Positions 1 to 9,112 are shown, counted from the first letter of the stretch. The stretch: 64,000 nucleotides of DNA from Microbacterium kyungheense (GCF_006783905.1 NZ_VFPE01000006.1:186001-250000), one strand, 5' to 3'. Program-made: numbers and translations. Notes: generated by a model not told the origin, from the letters alone.

Positions 1-65
1 CGCGGGCGCGCGCGTGGCTGGGAGCCCGGCTGCGCTGAGGCCCGGCCCGCACGTCGCGCGTCGCG

Positions 66-1115
66 TCAGGAGCGGCGCGGGCTCGCGAGCGTCGATCCGG
101 CGGCGATCTGGCAGTCCAGCATGACCCTCCGCTCGGCCTCCGACACGGTCCCGGGCTCGTTGATGAGCTTCCACAGCAGCTTCACCGCGGCGGCTCCGAG
201 CTCGGTCCGCGGAGCCACCAGCCGCGTGACGTCACGACCACCGGCGCTGCCGTTGTCGCGGCCGCTCAACGCGATGACCGACATGCCGTCCGGAACGCCC
301 ACGCCCGTGCGCTCCAGGACGTCCCCGACCGCCGCCACCTGCGCGGGGTCCTCGATCAGCACCACGGTGGGCGCGGCATCCTCGATCGCGGCGATCGCCT
401 GCGACGCCGACGAGGACTCGACCACGTCGTGCGCGACCGCCTCACCCGACGAGGCCAGAGCCTCCAGGAACCCCGCGAGGCGGTCCTGGGTGGACTCGGC
501 CTGGAAGGGCAGGCGCAGGTAGAGGAACCGGCGATGCCCGAGCGCGAGGGCGCGACGGGTGAGGTCTGCGACGGCCGTCGCGTAGTCCACGCCGACGTAG
601 GGGATCCGCTCGTCGCCGTCGCGACGGCCGACGGCGACGAACGGGTAGTCCAGCTCGACGAGCTCGCGCAGCTCGTCCTTGTCCATCTCGCGACCGAGCA
701 GGACGCACCCGTCGGCCAGGCGCAGGCGCGTGCCCGGCTGCAACAGGCGTCGCTTGCCCTCGAGCACGGGGGCGCTCGTGAACACGAGCAGGTCGGCGCC
801 GAGGTCCTCGGCCGCCGACTCCACGCCCGTGAGCAGCGGCACGTAGAAGTCCGCGCTCTCATACGGGAACGCGGGTTCGTAGGTGAAGACGCCGAGGAGG
901 TTGTTGGACTGTCCGGCCAGCATGCGCGCCGCCGGGTCCGCGGCGTACGCGGTCTCTTGCAGCAGGTCGAGCACGCGCTGCCGCGTCGACTCCGAGATGC
1001 GCATCGTCGTGTCGGTGCGGCCGCTCAGGACGAGCGACACCGTCGCCTGGCTCACGCCGGCCAGCTCGGCGATCTGCTTCTGCGTCAGACGTTTGGTTCG
1101 GCCCGAGCCCGCCAC
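66..1115 (-). CDS. LacI family transcriptional regulator
   Basis: This is a LacI/GalR-type repressor of about 349 residues. An N-terminal helix-turn-helix (TQKQIAELAGVSQATVSLVLSG, residues about 10-31) is followed by a periplasmic-binding-protein-like effector domain that includes the motif 'VLLGREMDKDELRELV'. I chose the GTG at 1115 because an AGGAAGG Shine-Dalgarno sequence precedes it and the helix-turn-helix then sits at the N-terminus as usual; an upstream ATG at 1256 would add 47 unrelated residues that overlap the preceding gene. It is the last gene of a sugar ABC operon, four bases after the esterase stop. By inference it controls this operon and the divergent secreted hydrolase through the palindromes near 6670-6711. 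Confidence 0.92.
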   Translation of the reverse strand: MAGSGRTKRLTQKQIAELAGVSQATVSLVLSGRTDTTMRISESTRQRVLDLLQETAYAADPAARMLAGQSNNLLGVFTYEPAFPYESADFYVPLLTGVESAAEDLGADLLVFTSAPVLEGKRRLLQPGTRLRLADGCVLLGREMDKDELRELVELDYPFVAVGRRDGDERIPYVGVDYATAVADLTRRALALGHRRFLYLRLPFQAESTQDRLAGFLEALASSGEAVAHDVVESSSASQAIAAIEDAAPTVVLIEDPAQVAAVGDVLERTGVGVPDGMSVIALSGRDNGSAGGRDVTRLVAPRTELGAAAVKLLWKLINEPGTVSEAERRVMLDCQIAAGSTLASPRRS

Positions 1116-1119
1116 GCGA

Positions 1120-1911
1120 TCACCCTTCCTCAGCTGCGGACGCGTCCCGCGGCGTCCGGCCCACCCAGGCGGCGACGACATCGAAGAGCCGAGCCGTCGC
1201 CGGCAGATCGGCGTCGAGCTGCCAGCTGTGGGTGCACTCCGTCTGCGCAGAGCCACAGTAGTACAGCGTCACGTCGTCGCCCCGTATCAGCGCCTCGTCG
1301 ACGTACTCGCGCGTGGACGCGGAGAAGAAGTCGTGCGCGCTCGTGGCCGCGAGCAGCGGCGGTGGCGCCGCGGTGAGCCGTCGCCGCAGCGCGAGCGGGT
1401 CGTCGCGCTCGAGGCGGTCCGCGTGCTCGCCGCCGACGGTGAGGGTCGAGAGGTAGCCGGGGAAGCGGGCCTCCTGATCCGGGCTGCGCGGACGGCGCAG
1501 CGCGTCCAGCGACAGGGCGCCGCACAGGGTGACGAGCAGGTCCGGCGCCTCGTCCGTGCCGAGCGACCGCAGGGTGTGCAGCGCGACCGCATGCGCGCCC
1601 GCCGAGTCCCCGAGCAGGACCACGCGCAAGACCCCGCGAGACCTCGCCCACCGCATCGCGTCGCCGATGTCGGCCACCATGTCGCGCACGGGGTCGTCCG
1701 GACGCCGGCGGTATGCGATCGCCGCGACGTCCAGCCCACGGGCCGACAGCCCCTCGGCCGTCGTCGCCATGAGAGACCGATCGCCGGTGTACCAGGCTCC
1801 GCCGTGGACGGCGACGACGAGGGCGTCGGATGCCGCCTCGGCGTCGTACATCGTCAGCAGCTGGTCGTCCCGCCCGCCGTAGTGGAGCTCGCGGGCTCCG
1901 GCCGGCGTCAT
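1120..1911 (-). CDS. alpha/beta hydrolase, HSL-like esterase
   Basis: A 263-residue cytoplasmic hydrolase of the hormone-sensitive-lipase group. The oxyanion-hole motif HGGAW is at residues 36-40 and the nucleophile elbow GDSAG at 101-105 (Ser103). The catalytic acid and histidine are expected in the last third, around 'TSAHDFF' and 'CTHSWQLD'. The ATG at 1911 overlaps the stop of the upstream permease as ATGA, so translation is coupled. Its place inside a sugar-transport operon suggests it removes acyl groups from an imported carbohydrate, which is inference. The substrate cannot be read from the sequence. Confidence 0.85.
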   Translation of the reverse strand: MTPAGARELHYGGRDDQLLTMYDAEAASDALVVAVHGGAWYTGDRSLMATTAEGLSARGLDVAAIAYRRRPDDPVRDMVADIGDAMRWARSRGVLRVVLLGDSAGAHAVALHTLRSLGTDEAPDLLVTLCGALSLDALRRPRSPDQEARFPGYLSTLTVGGEHADRLERDDPLALRRRLTAAPPPLLAATSAHDFFSASTREYVDEALIRGDDVTLYYCGSAQTECTHSWQLDADLPATARLFDVVAAWVGRTPRDASAAEEG

Positions 1912-2750
1912 CCCTTCAGTCCTGTCTGGCTGAGCCCCTCGACGAACTGCCGCTGCGCGAAGAGGAACACGATGAGCACCGGCACCGCGGTCATGGTGGC
2001 GGCAGCCAGCTGGACGTTCCACTGCTGGCCTCCATAGGCGTCGGTGTACCGCGTGAGGGCCTGCGGCAGCGTGAACAGCTCCGGCGACTGGAGGTAGACC
2101 GTCGGCTCGAGGTACAGGTTCCACGTATGGAGGAACGTGAAGATCGCGACCGCGGCGAGCGCGGACTTCGCCAACGGCATGCTGATCCGCCACCAGATCC
2201 CGGCTCGCGTGAGGCCGTCGAGCGTCGCCGCCTCTTCGAGCTCGACCGGCAGCGTGATGAAGAACTGCCGCATGATGAACGTCGCCAGCACACTCGGTGC
2301 GCCGAATGTCGACACGAGCAGCAGCGGCCAGTGCGTGTTGATCAGGCCGAGCGTGTTGAACATCTGGAACAGCGGAACGATCGTGACCTCGCTCGGGACG
2401 AGCAGGCCTGCCAGCACGATGAGGAACAGGAAGTCCGCGCCGGGGAAGCGGATGCGCGCGAACGCGTACCCGGCCATCGCCGAGAACAGCATCGTCGCGG
2501 CCGTCACCACGATGGCGATGTACATGCTGTTGAAGTACTGCAGCGCGAACGGCTGTAGCGTCACCGCATCGATGTACGGCTGGACCGTCGGGTTCTGCGG
2601 CAGCAGCGTCGGCGGGAAGGCGAAGATCTCGTTGATCGGCTTGAACGACGACGTGATCATCCACCAGGTGGGGAACACGAACGGGATCGAGATCACCGCG
2701 CACAGCACGATGAGCAGGACCCGGGTCACCCGGCGACGCTCAGTTCTCAT
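1908..2750 (-). CDS. carbohydrate ABC transporter permease (MalG-like)
   Basis: This 280-residue inner-membrane permease is of the binding-protein-dependent CUT1 type. There are six predicted membrane segments, starting with 'VLLIVLCAVISIPFVFPTWW'. The cytoplasmic EAA loop is clear ('EEAATLDGLTRAGIWWRISMP', residues about 172-192); it docks the ATPase. The N-terminus overlaps the preceding permease gene by 11 bases. No ATP-binding subunit is encoded here, as is common for actinobacterial CUT1 systems that share an MsiK-type ATPase made elsewhere; that last point is family knowledge. Confidence 0.93.
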   Translation of the reverse strand: MRTERRRVTRVLLIVLCAVISIPFVFPTWWMITSSFKPINEIFAFPPTLLPQNPTVQPYIDAVTLQPFALQYFNSMYIAIVVTAATMLFSAMAGYAFARIRFPGADFLFLIVLAGLLVPSEVTIVPLFQMFNTLGLINTHWPLLLVSTFGAPSVLATFIMRQFFITLPVELEEAATLDGLTRAGIWWRISMPLAKSALAAVAIFTFLHTWNLYLEPTVYLQSPELFTLPQALTRYTDAYGGQQWNVQLAAATMTAVPVLIVFLFAQRQFVEGLSQTGLKG

Positions 2751-3690
2751 AGTGCACCCACCGCTTCCGCAGCTGCCACTGGACGATCGTGAGCACCAGG
2801 ACGATGACGAACAGCAGCAGCGCGAGCGTCGATCCGTAGCCGAACCGGTGGAACTCGAACGCCTGCTGGTACAGGTAGTAGACGAGCACGGTCGTCGACA
2901 GGCCGGGTCCGCCGGCCGTCAGCACCGCGATCTGCGCGAAGACCTGCAGCGCACCCACGATGGTGATGATGACCGTCAGCAGCAGGGTGGGCGAGATCAT
3001 CGGCAGCGTGATGCTGCGGAAGATCCGCCACGACCCGGCGCCGTCGATGGCGGCCGCCTCGGTCAGCTCCCGGGGCACGCCCTGCAGGGCGGCGAGGAAC
3101 AGCACCATGTTCAGGCCGACGTTCTTGAACACCTGCACCACGATGACGCTGAGCATCGCGGTCGGTCCTTCGCGCAGCCAGTTCGGCCCCTCGATGCCGA
3201 CGAGCTGCAGCAGCCCGTTGATCCCACCGTCGTCCTGCAGGAGGAAGCCCCACACGATCGTCCAGGCGACGACCGACACGACGACCGGCGAGAAGAACAC
3301 CGTGCGGAAGAACGTCGTCGCGCCGAACCTGCGGTTCAGCAGCACGGCCAGGAACAGGGCGAGCGAGATGTTGCCCACGACGACGCCGACGCAGAACACG
3401 GCGGTCGCCCACAGCACCGACGGCAGGTTCGGGTCGTGGAAGAGCTTCTCGATGTTGTCGGTTCCGACGAACGTGAACGTGCCTGCCAGGACGTTCCACT
3501 CGTGGAAGTTGTAGTACGCGATCAGCCCGAGCGGGATGAACACGAAGATCAGGATGCCGAGCACCTGCGGTGCCACGAACAGATACCCGGTGATGATGTC
3601 CGCTCGGCGGTGAGCGCGTCGCCGTCCGGCGGCACGGCCGCTCGGGAGGCGGGTCGCCTCTGCGAGCGGCCGCGTCGTCGTTGTCGTCAT
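2740..3690 (-). CDS. carbohydrate ABC transporter permease (MalF-like)
   Basis: This is the partner permease, 316 residues, with a basic cytoplasmic N-terminus (about residues 1-35, rich in Arg) and six membrane segments beginning 'ITGYLFVAPQVLGILIFVFI'. The EAA-type loop reads 'TEAAAIDGAGSWRIFRSITL' near residues 213-232. It lies nine bases after the binding-protein gene and overlaps the next permease by 11 bases, so the three form one transcription unit. Together the two permeases make the membrane channel of a CUT1 sugar importer whose substrate is not evident. Confidence 0.93.
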   Translation of the reverse strand: MTTTTTRPLAEATRLPSGRAAGRRRAHRRADIITGYLFVAPQVLGILIFVFIPLGLIAYYNFHEWNVLAGTFTFVGTDNIEKLFHDPNLPSVLWATAVFCVGVVVGNISLALFLAVLLNRRFGATTFFRTVFFSPVVVSVVAWTIVWGFLLQDDGGINGLLQLVGIEGPNWLREGPTAMLSVIVVQVFKNVGLNMVLFLAALQGVPRELTEAAAIDGAGSWRIFRSITLPMISPTLLLTVIITIVGALQVFAQIAVLTAGGPGLSTTVLVYYLYQQAFEFHRFGYGSTLALLLFVIVLVLTIVQWQLRKRWVHYEN

Positions 3691-3699
3691 GTGAGTGGA

Positions 3700-4998
3700 T
3701 CAGCCTCCGAGAAGCGGCTGCATGGCGGTGCAGACGTCGCCGAGGACGCCCGGGACGTCGGCATCCGGAACCCACATCGCGTCGAGGGCGGAACGCACCG
3801 TCTGCTGGATCTCGGCCGAGTTGGTGTGCGAAGGACGCACCACGCCGGTCTTCATCGCGGGCACCACGACATCGGCCAGCTGCGCCTCGGTCAGCACCGG
3901 GTTCGCCGCGGCGAGGGTCTCGGCGTTGATCTGCGACTCGCGCGCAGGCGGGAAGAACTGCGCCAGCTTCTTCGAGTTCTCAGGATTGGTGAAGAACGCG
4001 ATGAAGTCCGCGGAGGCCTGCGGGTGCTCGCCCTGTGCGATCGCTGCGAGGCCGGCCTGGCCCACCATCGCGTAGTCGCCGTCGGGTCCTTCCGGAAGCG
4101 GCAGGAGGTCCCAGGACGCGATTCCGGAGTCCGCCAGCAGCGATGCGCGCGAGATCTGCGACACCGTGAACGCGGACTCGCCGGCGAAGAAGTCGGCCGT
4201 GGTGCCCGGCCCGGGCATCGAGTTGCTCGTGAACGCGGCGTCGTGCAGGAACTCGAACGCCCCGGCCATCTCGTCGGAGTCCATCGTGCAGGTGGCGCCG
4301 TCCTCGCTCCACGGCGTCGCGCCCCACCCGTTCCAGACCGTCGACAGCAGGTCCCAGGTCTGGTATTCGAAGTCGCGGATCACGAAGCCCGCCTTGCCGG
4401 TCGCCTGGTTCACCGCCGAGCCCGCCGCCGAGACGTCGTCCCACGTCCACGAGCCGTCGGCGAGCATGTCCGCGCCGGCCGGCTGTCCGGCTGCGGCGAG
4501 CAGGTCGTTGTTCACGAAGACGACGAACGGCGACGTCGAGAACGGGTACGCGACCAGGTCGCCGTCGCCGTTGCGCCACAGCTTCGTCGCGGCATCCGAG
4601 ACGTCGTCGAGCTCGTAGCCCTCCGTGCCTGCGAACGTCTGCTCGAGCGGCACCAGCGCGCCCGACGACACGAAGTCCGGCGCGGCGTTCTCGAGGATCC
4701 ACGCCATGTCGGGAGCGTTGCCGCCCGCGATCTGAGTGGTGAGGGTGCTGGAGTAGCTCGCGAAGTCGAGGGGATCGAACGTGATGCTCTTGATCTCGGG
4801 ATGGTCCGCCATGTACTCGTCGGCGATCTCGTCGAACAGCGCGAGGTGCGGTTCGGCCGAGGTCCACACCGTCATCCGCAGCTCGATGTCGGTCGCGGTC
4901 TCGGAGGTTGCGGGGGCCGGGCCGCCCGCGCAGCCCGCCAGGGCGAGTGAGGCGACAGCTAGCGTGCCCGCTGCGGTCAGCCACTTTGCTGATCTCAT
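3700..4998 (-). CDS. extracellular solute-binding lipoprotein (sugar ABC)
   Basis: This is a 432-residue substrate-binding protein of the SBP_bac_1 type. A lipoprotein signal peptide ends in the lipobox LAGC (Cys23), so the mature protein should be anchored to the outer face of the membrane. The body has the usual two-lobe features, such as 'AGGNAPDMAWILENAAPDFVSSG' near residue 95, where ligand-contacting loops lie. It starts 16 bases after the stop of the FAD oxidoreductase gene and is followed directly by the two permeases. It delivers a carbohydrate to them; the ligand is unknown but is probably a product of the secreted hydrolase encoded divergently at 6839. Confidence 0.93.
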   Translation of the reverse strand: MRSAKWLTAAGTLAVASLALAGCAGGPAPATSETATDIELRMTVWTSAEPHLALFDEIADEYMADHPEIKSITFDPLDFASYSSTLTTQIAGGNAPDMAWILENAAPDFVSSGALVPLEQTFAGTEGYELDDVSDAATKLWRNGDGDLVAYPFSTSPFVVFVNNDLLAAAGQPAGADMLADGSWTWDDVSAAGSAVNQATGKAGFVIRDFEYQTWDLLSTVWNGWGATPWSEDGATCTMDSDEMAGAFEFLHDAAFTSNSMPGPGTTADFFAGESAFTVSQISRASLLADSGIASWDLLPLPEGPDGDYAMVGQAGLAAIAQGEHPQASADFIAFFTNPENSKKLAQFFPPARESQINAETLAAANPVLTEAQLADVVVPAMKTGVVRPSHTNSAEIQQTVRSALDAMWVPDADVPGVLGDVCTAMQPLLGG

Positions 4999-5014
4999 GG
5001 TGATTGCTCCTTGT

Positions 5015-6631
5015 TCAGTATCCCGACACGTCGGGCCAGTGCAGCTCGACGCCGTGGAGTGTTAGCAGGGACTGGAACTCCTCCAGCAGCGGAGGAGTGT
5101 TGCGGACCGCGCGGGGATCCACCGCGCGGTCCAGGCAGAAGGCCGCTAGCCAGCCTGCCGCCTCGCCGATCGCCCACTCCACCGGATGGAGCCGGAAGGC
5201 GCCGTTGGTGAGATGGGTGGTGCCGACGTTCTTGCCCGCAGGGAGGAGGTTCTGCATGCGCACCGGCAGCAGGCATCCCAGCGGAATCTCGAAGGGGACG
5301 GACGGCACGTCGATGTAGTTGTCGCCGCCGGTCGACGGATGCAGGTCGATGCGGTACATCCCGACGCCGACCGAATCCGGGAAGGTCGCCGGCAGCGCAT
5401 CGCCCTTCACTGCCACCGAGAGGTGGTTCTCGGTCACGGTGAACTCCGACACGATGCGCCGCGATTCCCGGATGTACGGCGCCTGCGCGAGGCCGTCCGG
5501 GGTGCCGGTGATATCGCCCCGAAGCCGCAGGCCGGGCCACCCGGATCCGCCGTCGGGGCGCGGCGCCTCGGTCTGCAGCCAGTACAGCATCGAGAGCGAC
5601 AGCTGGCGCGCGCGCTCCAGATGATCGGCGGCATCGGGCGTGTCGATGACGGAGCCGTCGAGGTAGTCGATCATCGGCCAGTTCACGAGGACGATGTCGC
5701 TGTCGAGGAATCCGGGCTCGAGCGCCTTGCGCGACAGGATGCGCCGGAAGATCCAGAGCTCCTCGTCGCCGCCCCCGGCGCGCTGGTCGGCGATCCGCGC
5801 GAACGGGTCGTCGTCGATCGTGGGGGTGAACGTGCGCGTCACGATCTCGAGCGTGCGAGGGTGGGGGCCCGTGAGGCTCAGCAGCCGTGCACCCCAGAAG
5901 TCGGGCTGGTAGCCCGCCCAGTAGTCGTAGTCCCGCGGCTTCTCGATGGTGTGGTCCTCGCCCTCGACGTGGTCGATGACGAAGCACCACGACAGCGCCT
6001 GCACGTTGTCGGGACGATACGCGTCCGCGGCGTTCGGCTCGCCGGTCATCTCACGAGACTCGGCGCCGACGACGTACTCCGTGCCGGTGAGAGGCAGCAG
6101 CTCGCCGGTCTCGGTCGCGTCGAGCACGAACTCGCCGGCCACCGCGAGCGTCGACCCGTCGGCGACGCTCTCGAGCACGACCTCCGTGACCCGGTCCGTC
6201 TCGGTCGCGGCCGACACCGGCCGCATGCCGCGCAGCACCCGCAGGCGCCCGGAGCTGAGGTGCGGGGCGAGCATCTCGTCGATCACGGCGACGGCGACCC
6301 GCGGCTCGGCGCAGATCCGGCTGACGAGCCCCGCGCCGGGGTTGAGCCGCGGCTCACGCAGCGCACGATCCGTCAGCGGGTAGTTGCGCCGGTAGTAGTC
6401 GCGGATGCCGTCGCGCAGTCGCCGGTACGACGCATTGGCGCCGAACTGCTCGATCCACGTGTGCTCGTCGGCCGGCACGGCCTGGCTGGTCAGCTGACCG
6501 CCCAGCCAGTCGTACTGCTCCGAAAGGACCACGGTTCGGCCGGCACGAAGGGCGGCCAGTGCGGCGGCCACGCCGCCGAGGCCTCCGCCGATGATCACGA
6601 TGTCGGCTTGAATCTGGTGCACTCTCGGCAT
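5015..6631 (-). CDS. FAD-dependent oxidoreductase (FAD_oxidored family)
   Basis: A 538-residue flavoprotein. The N-terminal Rossmann motif 'IVIIGGGLGGVAAALAAL' is followed by 'VVLSEQYDWLGGQLTSQAVP', typical of the PF12831 group found in polysaccharide-use loci. The chosen ATG (6631) follows the ribosome-binding sequence AAGAGAGGG, and the Rossmann fold then begins at residue 10; an earlier ATG at 6760 would lie within the operator region. As the first gene of the sugar ABC operon, it probably oxidises or isomerises an unusual imported sugar, though this is inference. There is no signal peptide, so it acts in the cytoplasm. Confidence 0.88.
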   Translation of the reverse strand: MPRVHQIQADIVIIGGGLGGVAAALAALRAGRTVVLSEQYDWLGGQLTSQAVPADEHTWIEQFGANASYRRLRDGIRDYYRRNYPLTDRALREPRLNPGAGLVSRICAEPRVAVAVIDEMLAPHLSSGRLRVLRGMRPVSAATETDRVTEVVLESVADGSTLAVAGEFVLDATETGELLPLTGTEYVVGAESREMTGEPNAADAYRPDNVQALSWCFVIDHVEGEDHTIEKPRDYDYWAGYQPDFWGARLLSLTGPHPRTLEIVTRTFTPTIDDDPFARIADQRAGGGDEELWIFRRILSRKALEPGFLDSDIVLVNWPMIDYLDGSVIDTPDAADHLERARQLSLSMLYWLQTEAPRPDGGSGWPGLRLRGDITGTPDGLAQAPYIRESRRIVSEFTVTENHLSVAVKGDALPATFPDSVGVGMYRIDLHPSTGGDNYIDVPSVPFEIPLGCLLPVRMQNLLPAGKNVGTTHLTNGAFRLHPVEWAIGEAAGWLAAFCLDRAVDPRAVRNTPPLLEEFQSLLTLHGVELHWPDVSGY

Positions 6632-6669
6632 CCCTCTCTTCGATCCGTCGTCGGATCTGTCGTCGTCAC

Positions 6670-6687
6670 TGATGATGCGCATCATCA
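6670..6687. promoter_or_regulatory. 18-bp perfect palindrome, LacI-family operator candidate O1
   Basis: TGATGATGCGCATCATCA is a perfect palindrome with the central CG step that LacI-family regulators favour. It lies 38 bases upstream of the oxidoreductase start and overlaps the proposed -10 of that promoter, a good position for repression. Confidence 0.65.
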
Positions 6688-6712
6688 TGACAGTGATTGT
6701 TCGCATAATCAA
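6684..6712 (-). promoter_or_regulatory. promoter candidate for the sugar ABC operon
   Basis: Read on the minus strand, a -35-like TTGATT (6712-6707) and a -10-like CATGAT (6689-6684) are separated by 17 bases. Both elements overlap the two palindromes, which is the expected layout for a LacI-repressed promoter. The -10 matches the consensus at only four of six positions. Confidence 0.4.
6694..6711. promoter_or_regulatory. second LacI-family operator candidate O2
   Basis: TGATTGTTCGCATAATCA has the same TGAT...CG...ATCA frame and length as the perfect palindrome 24 bp away (centre to centre), with mismatches in the inner positions. It covers the proposed -35 of the minus-strand promoter. Confidence 0.5.
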
Positions 6713-6739
6713 GCAGAGATTCTTCGCATGGCCTCTTGC

Positions 6740-6757
6740 AGTTATACGTATCATCAG
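6740..6757. promoter_or_regulatory. weak third operator-like half site
   Basis: CAGTTATACGTATCATCA shares the CG centre and the right half (TATCATCA) of the two stronger palindromes but has a degenerate left half. It sits between them and the divergent secreted hydrolase and could allow looping or control of that gene. Support is weak. Confidence 0.25.
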
Positions 6758-6838
6758 CAAGCCTGATCGGGTTGACTCGCGCGACGGCGCTCGAGCCCGA
6801 TCGGGGGCGAGCGTCCGCGCAGGAAGGTAATCGCACGC

Positions 6839-9112
6839 ATGAGATCCTCATCACGACTGCTCGCCGGCGGCGCACTGGTCGCCGTCGCGGGACTGGCCGC
6901 TGCAGGCCTGCTCGCCCCCGCGGCGAGCGCGGCCTCACCGAGCCCCGCCTCGATCGCCGCCGCCACCGACGACGGCTACGACCTGCCACGTTTCCGGTCG
7001 ACGGGCGAGATCGTCGACCCGTTCGACGACACGCTGCCGTGGAACCCCACGCACGAGTTCATCTTCCCGTCGGTGTTCCACGCCGGTGAGTACCTCGCCG
7101 AGCCGCTGGCCGAGTGGTACATCTACTACGCGCCGCATGACGCCCCCGGCGGCATCAACCTGATGTACTCCGACGACCTGGACGGGCCGTGGACGCAGTA
7201 CGAGGGAAGCCCCGTGATCGCGAACGACTGGGCCCCGAACTACAACGTGTCGCACGTCTCGTCGCCGGACGCGGTGTGGAACCCGGCGGACGAGCGCATG
7301 TACCTGTTCTTCCACGGTGAGAACACCGTCAGCCGCTATGCGACCTCGACCGACGGCATCCACTTCGACTACGGCGACGCCGTCGTCACCACCGAGGATG
7401 TCGAAGCCGCGCAGCCCGGCCGCGATGCGACCGAGACGTCCTACGCGCGGGTGTTCCCGCATCCCGATCCCGCCAGCGGGTACGCCTGGGGCATGTTCTT
7501 CATGACCAACTACTCCGACGATCACCGGAGGATCAACCTCGCCGTGTCGAAGGACCTGGTCACCTGGCAGATCGCGGACGCGCCCATCGTCGAGCCCGGC
7601 GACGCCGAAGGCGGCAACGTCTCGGCGGCGGACCTGTTCACCTACCACGGGCAGAACTACATCGTCTATCACGGCAGCACGGGGTCGATCCTCGCGCGGC
7701 CGATCGCCGACGATCTGCGGACGACCGGTGCGGCGCAGCCGCTCTTCATCCCCGACCCGGCGCCGCCGGCGAACGGGCGGGCGGCGTCCGCGCAGTTCGT
7801 GGAGGAGGACGGCCTGCTCCACATGTTCTACGAGTACGGCGACCGTTCGCACACCACGATCGGCCACGCGATCGAGGACCCGACGGCCCCGCTCGACCCG
7901 GTGAACACCCATCCCGAAGACCCGGTGTGGGAGTCCTGCAGAGGGGCCGGCTCGGACGAGTTCGAAGGCACGGCGCTCGACACCGCCCTGTGGTCGGCGG
8001 GGGTGCGCATGGCCGACTCGCGTCACGTCATCGCCGACGGCGCGCTGACACTCCCCACCTACGTCGGAAACTCGACCTCGGCGCCGCTGATCCTTCAGCC
8101 GATGCCCGAAGGTGATGCGTGGGAGGTCACGACGAAGCTCGCCATCACTCCGGAGATCAACTTCCAGCAGGCCGGCCTGATCGCACGTCGCGACGACGCC
8201 AACTCGCTCCGCGTGGATCTGGCGAAGGCCAGCAACGGGGTGCGGATCGACTTCGTCTACCGCAAGAACGGGACGGACCGGATCGCGTCGCTCACCGACT
8301 ACGAGATGGCGCCTTCCGATCTCGGCGACACCATCTGGCTGCGCATGACCCGCGTCGGGGACTGGATCACCGCTGCGTACAGCGTCGACGGAGTCACGTT
8401 CCGGACGGCGGGGCGTGCCGCACCGGCAGGCGAGCTCGGCGCGACCGCCATCGGCCCGTTCGCGTACCGCGGCACGGCCACGACACCCGAGATCCCGGCG
8501 ACGTTCGACTGGGTGCGGTTCGCGCCGAGCCCCGAAGAACTGGCGGCGTGCAACGCCGACAGGACCGGACCGGAGGTCAGCGTCAAGGACGAAGCGGAGT
8601 TCACCGTCGGCGCCGACGGGACCTACTCGCGCGTGTCGTTCAAGCTCCATGACGTGGACGGCAAGGTCGACCGGCTCACCCTCAATGGCGTCGAGAAGGA
8701 TCTCGTCGACGACGCCTGGTCCGACCTCAACGGTGTCGTGCCGGGTGCCTTCGGCGCCGTCGAAGGCACGAACACCCTCGTGGTGTTCGACGACGCAGGC
8801 AACGCGACGACCGTCACGTTCGTCCTCGACACCACCGCTCCGACGGTCGTGGTCAAGGAGGGCACGGGGCTGACCGATGCGGTCAACGCCAAGAAGGACA
8901 AGTACCGCCTGGTCTCGTTCGCGCTGTCGGACGACGGTGGCATCGATCGCGTCGAGGTGAACGGCGTCGTGACCGACATGGTCGGCGCCGCGGTGTCGGA
9001 CCTCGACCGCGTGAAGGTCGGCACCTTCGGCGCGGTGAAGGGCGCCAACACCCTGACGGTGTACGACGTCGCGGGCAATGCGACGAGTTACGCCTTCATC
9101 CTGAAGCGGTAG
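6839..9112 (+). CDS. secreted glycoside-hydrolase-like beta-propeller protein with two C-terminal repeats
   Basis: This 757-residue exported protein has a Sec signal peptide at residues 1-32 (cleavage after 'PAASA'). A five-bladed-propeller region resembling GH43/GH32/GH117 follows at about 45-340 ('EFIFPSVFHAGEYLAEP', 'WYIYYAPHDAPGG', 'VSSPDAVWNPADERMYLFFH'). Next comes a DUF1349/concanavalin-like domain at about 360-565 ('SDEFEGTALDTALWSAGV'). Two tandem Ig-like repeats occupy 577-665 and 667-757; both contain 'GAFGAV/GTFGAV' and end in 'AGNAT'. A GGAAGG sequence lies about 12 bases upstream of the ATG. It is divergent from a sugar ABC operon and probably releases that operon's substrate. 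The exact GH family and substrate cannot be fixed from the sequence. Confidence 0.8.
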   Translation: MRSSSRLLAGGALVAVAGLAAAGLLAPAASAASPSPASIAAATDDGYDLPRFRSTGEIVDPFDDTLPWNPTHEFIFPSVFHAGEYLAEPLAEWYIYYAPHDAPGGINLMYSDDLDGPWTQYEGSPVIANDWAPNYNVSHVSSPDAVWNPADERMYLFFHGENTVSRYATSTDGIHFDYGDAVVTTEDVEAAQPGRDATETSYARVFPHPDPASGYAWGMFFMTNYSDDHRRINLAVSKDLVTWQIADAPIVEPGDAEGGNVSAADLFTYHGQNYIVYHGSTGSILARPIADDLRTTGAAQPLFIPDPAPPANGRAASAQFVEEDGLLHMFYEYGDRSHTTIGHAIEDPTAPLDPVNTHPEDPVWESCRGAGSDEFEGTALDTALWSAGVRMADSRHVIADGALTLPTYVGNSTSAPLILQPMPEGDAWEVTTKLAITPEINFQQAGLIARRDDANSLRVDLAKASNGVRIDFVYRKNGTDRIASLTDYEMAPSDLGDTIWLRMTRVGDWITAAYSVDGVTFRTAGRAAPAGELGATAIGPFAYRGTATTPEIPATFDWVRFAPSPEELAACNADRTGPEVSVKDEAEFTVGADGTYSRVSFKLHDVDGKVDRLTLNGVEKDLVDDAWSDLNGVVPGAFGAVEGTNTLVVFDDAGNATTVTFVLDTTAPTVVVKEGTGLTDAVNAKKDKYRLVSFALSDDGGIDRVEVNGVVTDMVGAAVSDLDRVKVGTFGAVKGANTLTVYDVAGNATSYAFILKR

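Noticed and set aside
1..65. A gene or RNA in the first 65 bases
   Set aside because: The stretch is too short and entirely GC-rich. Nothing can be supported before the LacI gene stop.
2137..4950. A 937-codon plus-strand frame across the sugar transporter genes
   Set aside because: It is antisense to two permeases and a binding protein with strong motifs. Its composition is His/Arg/Asp-rich and repetitive, typical of a shadow frame.
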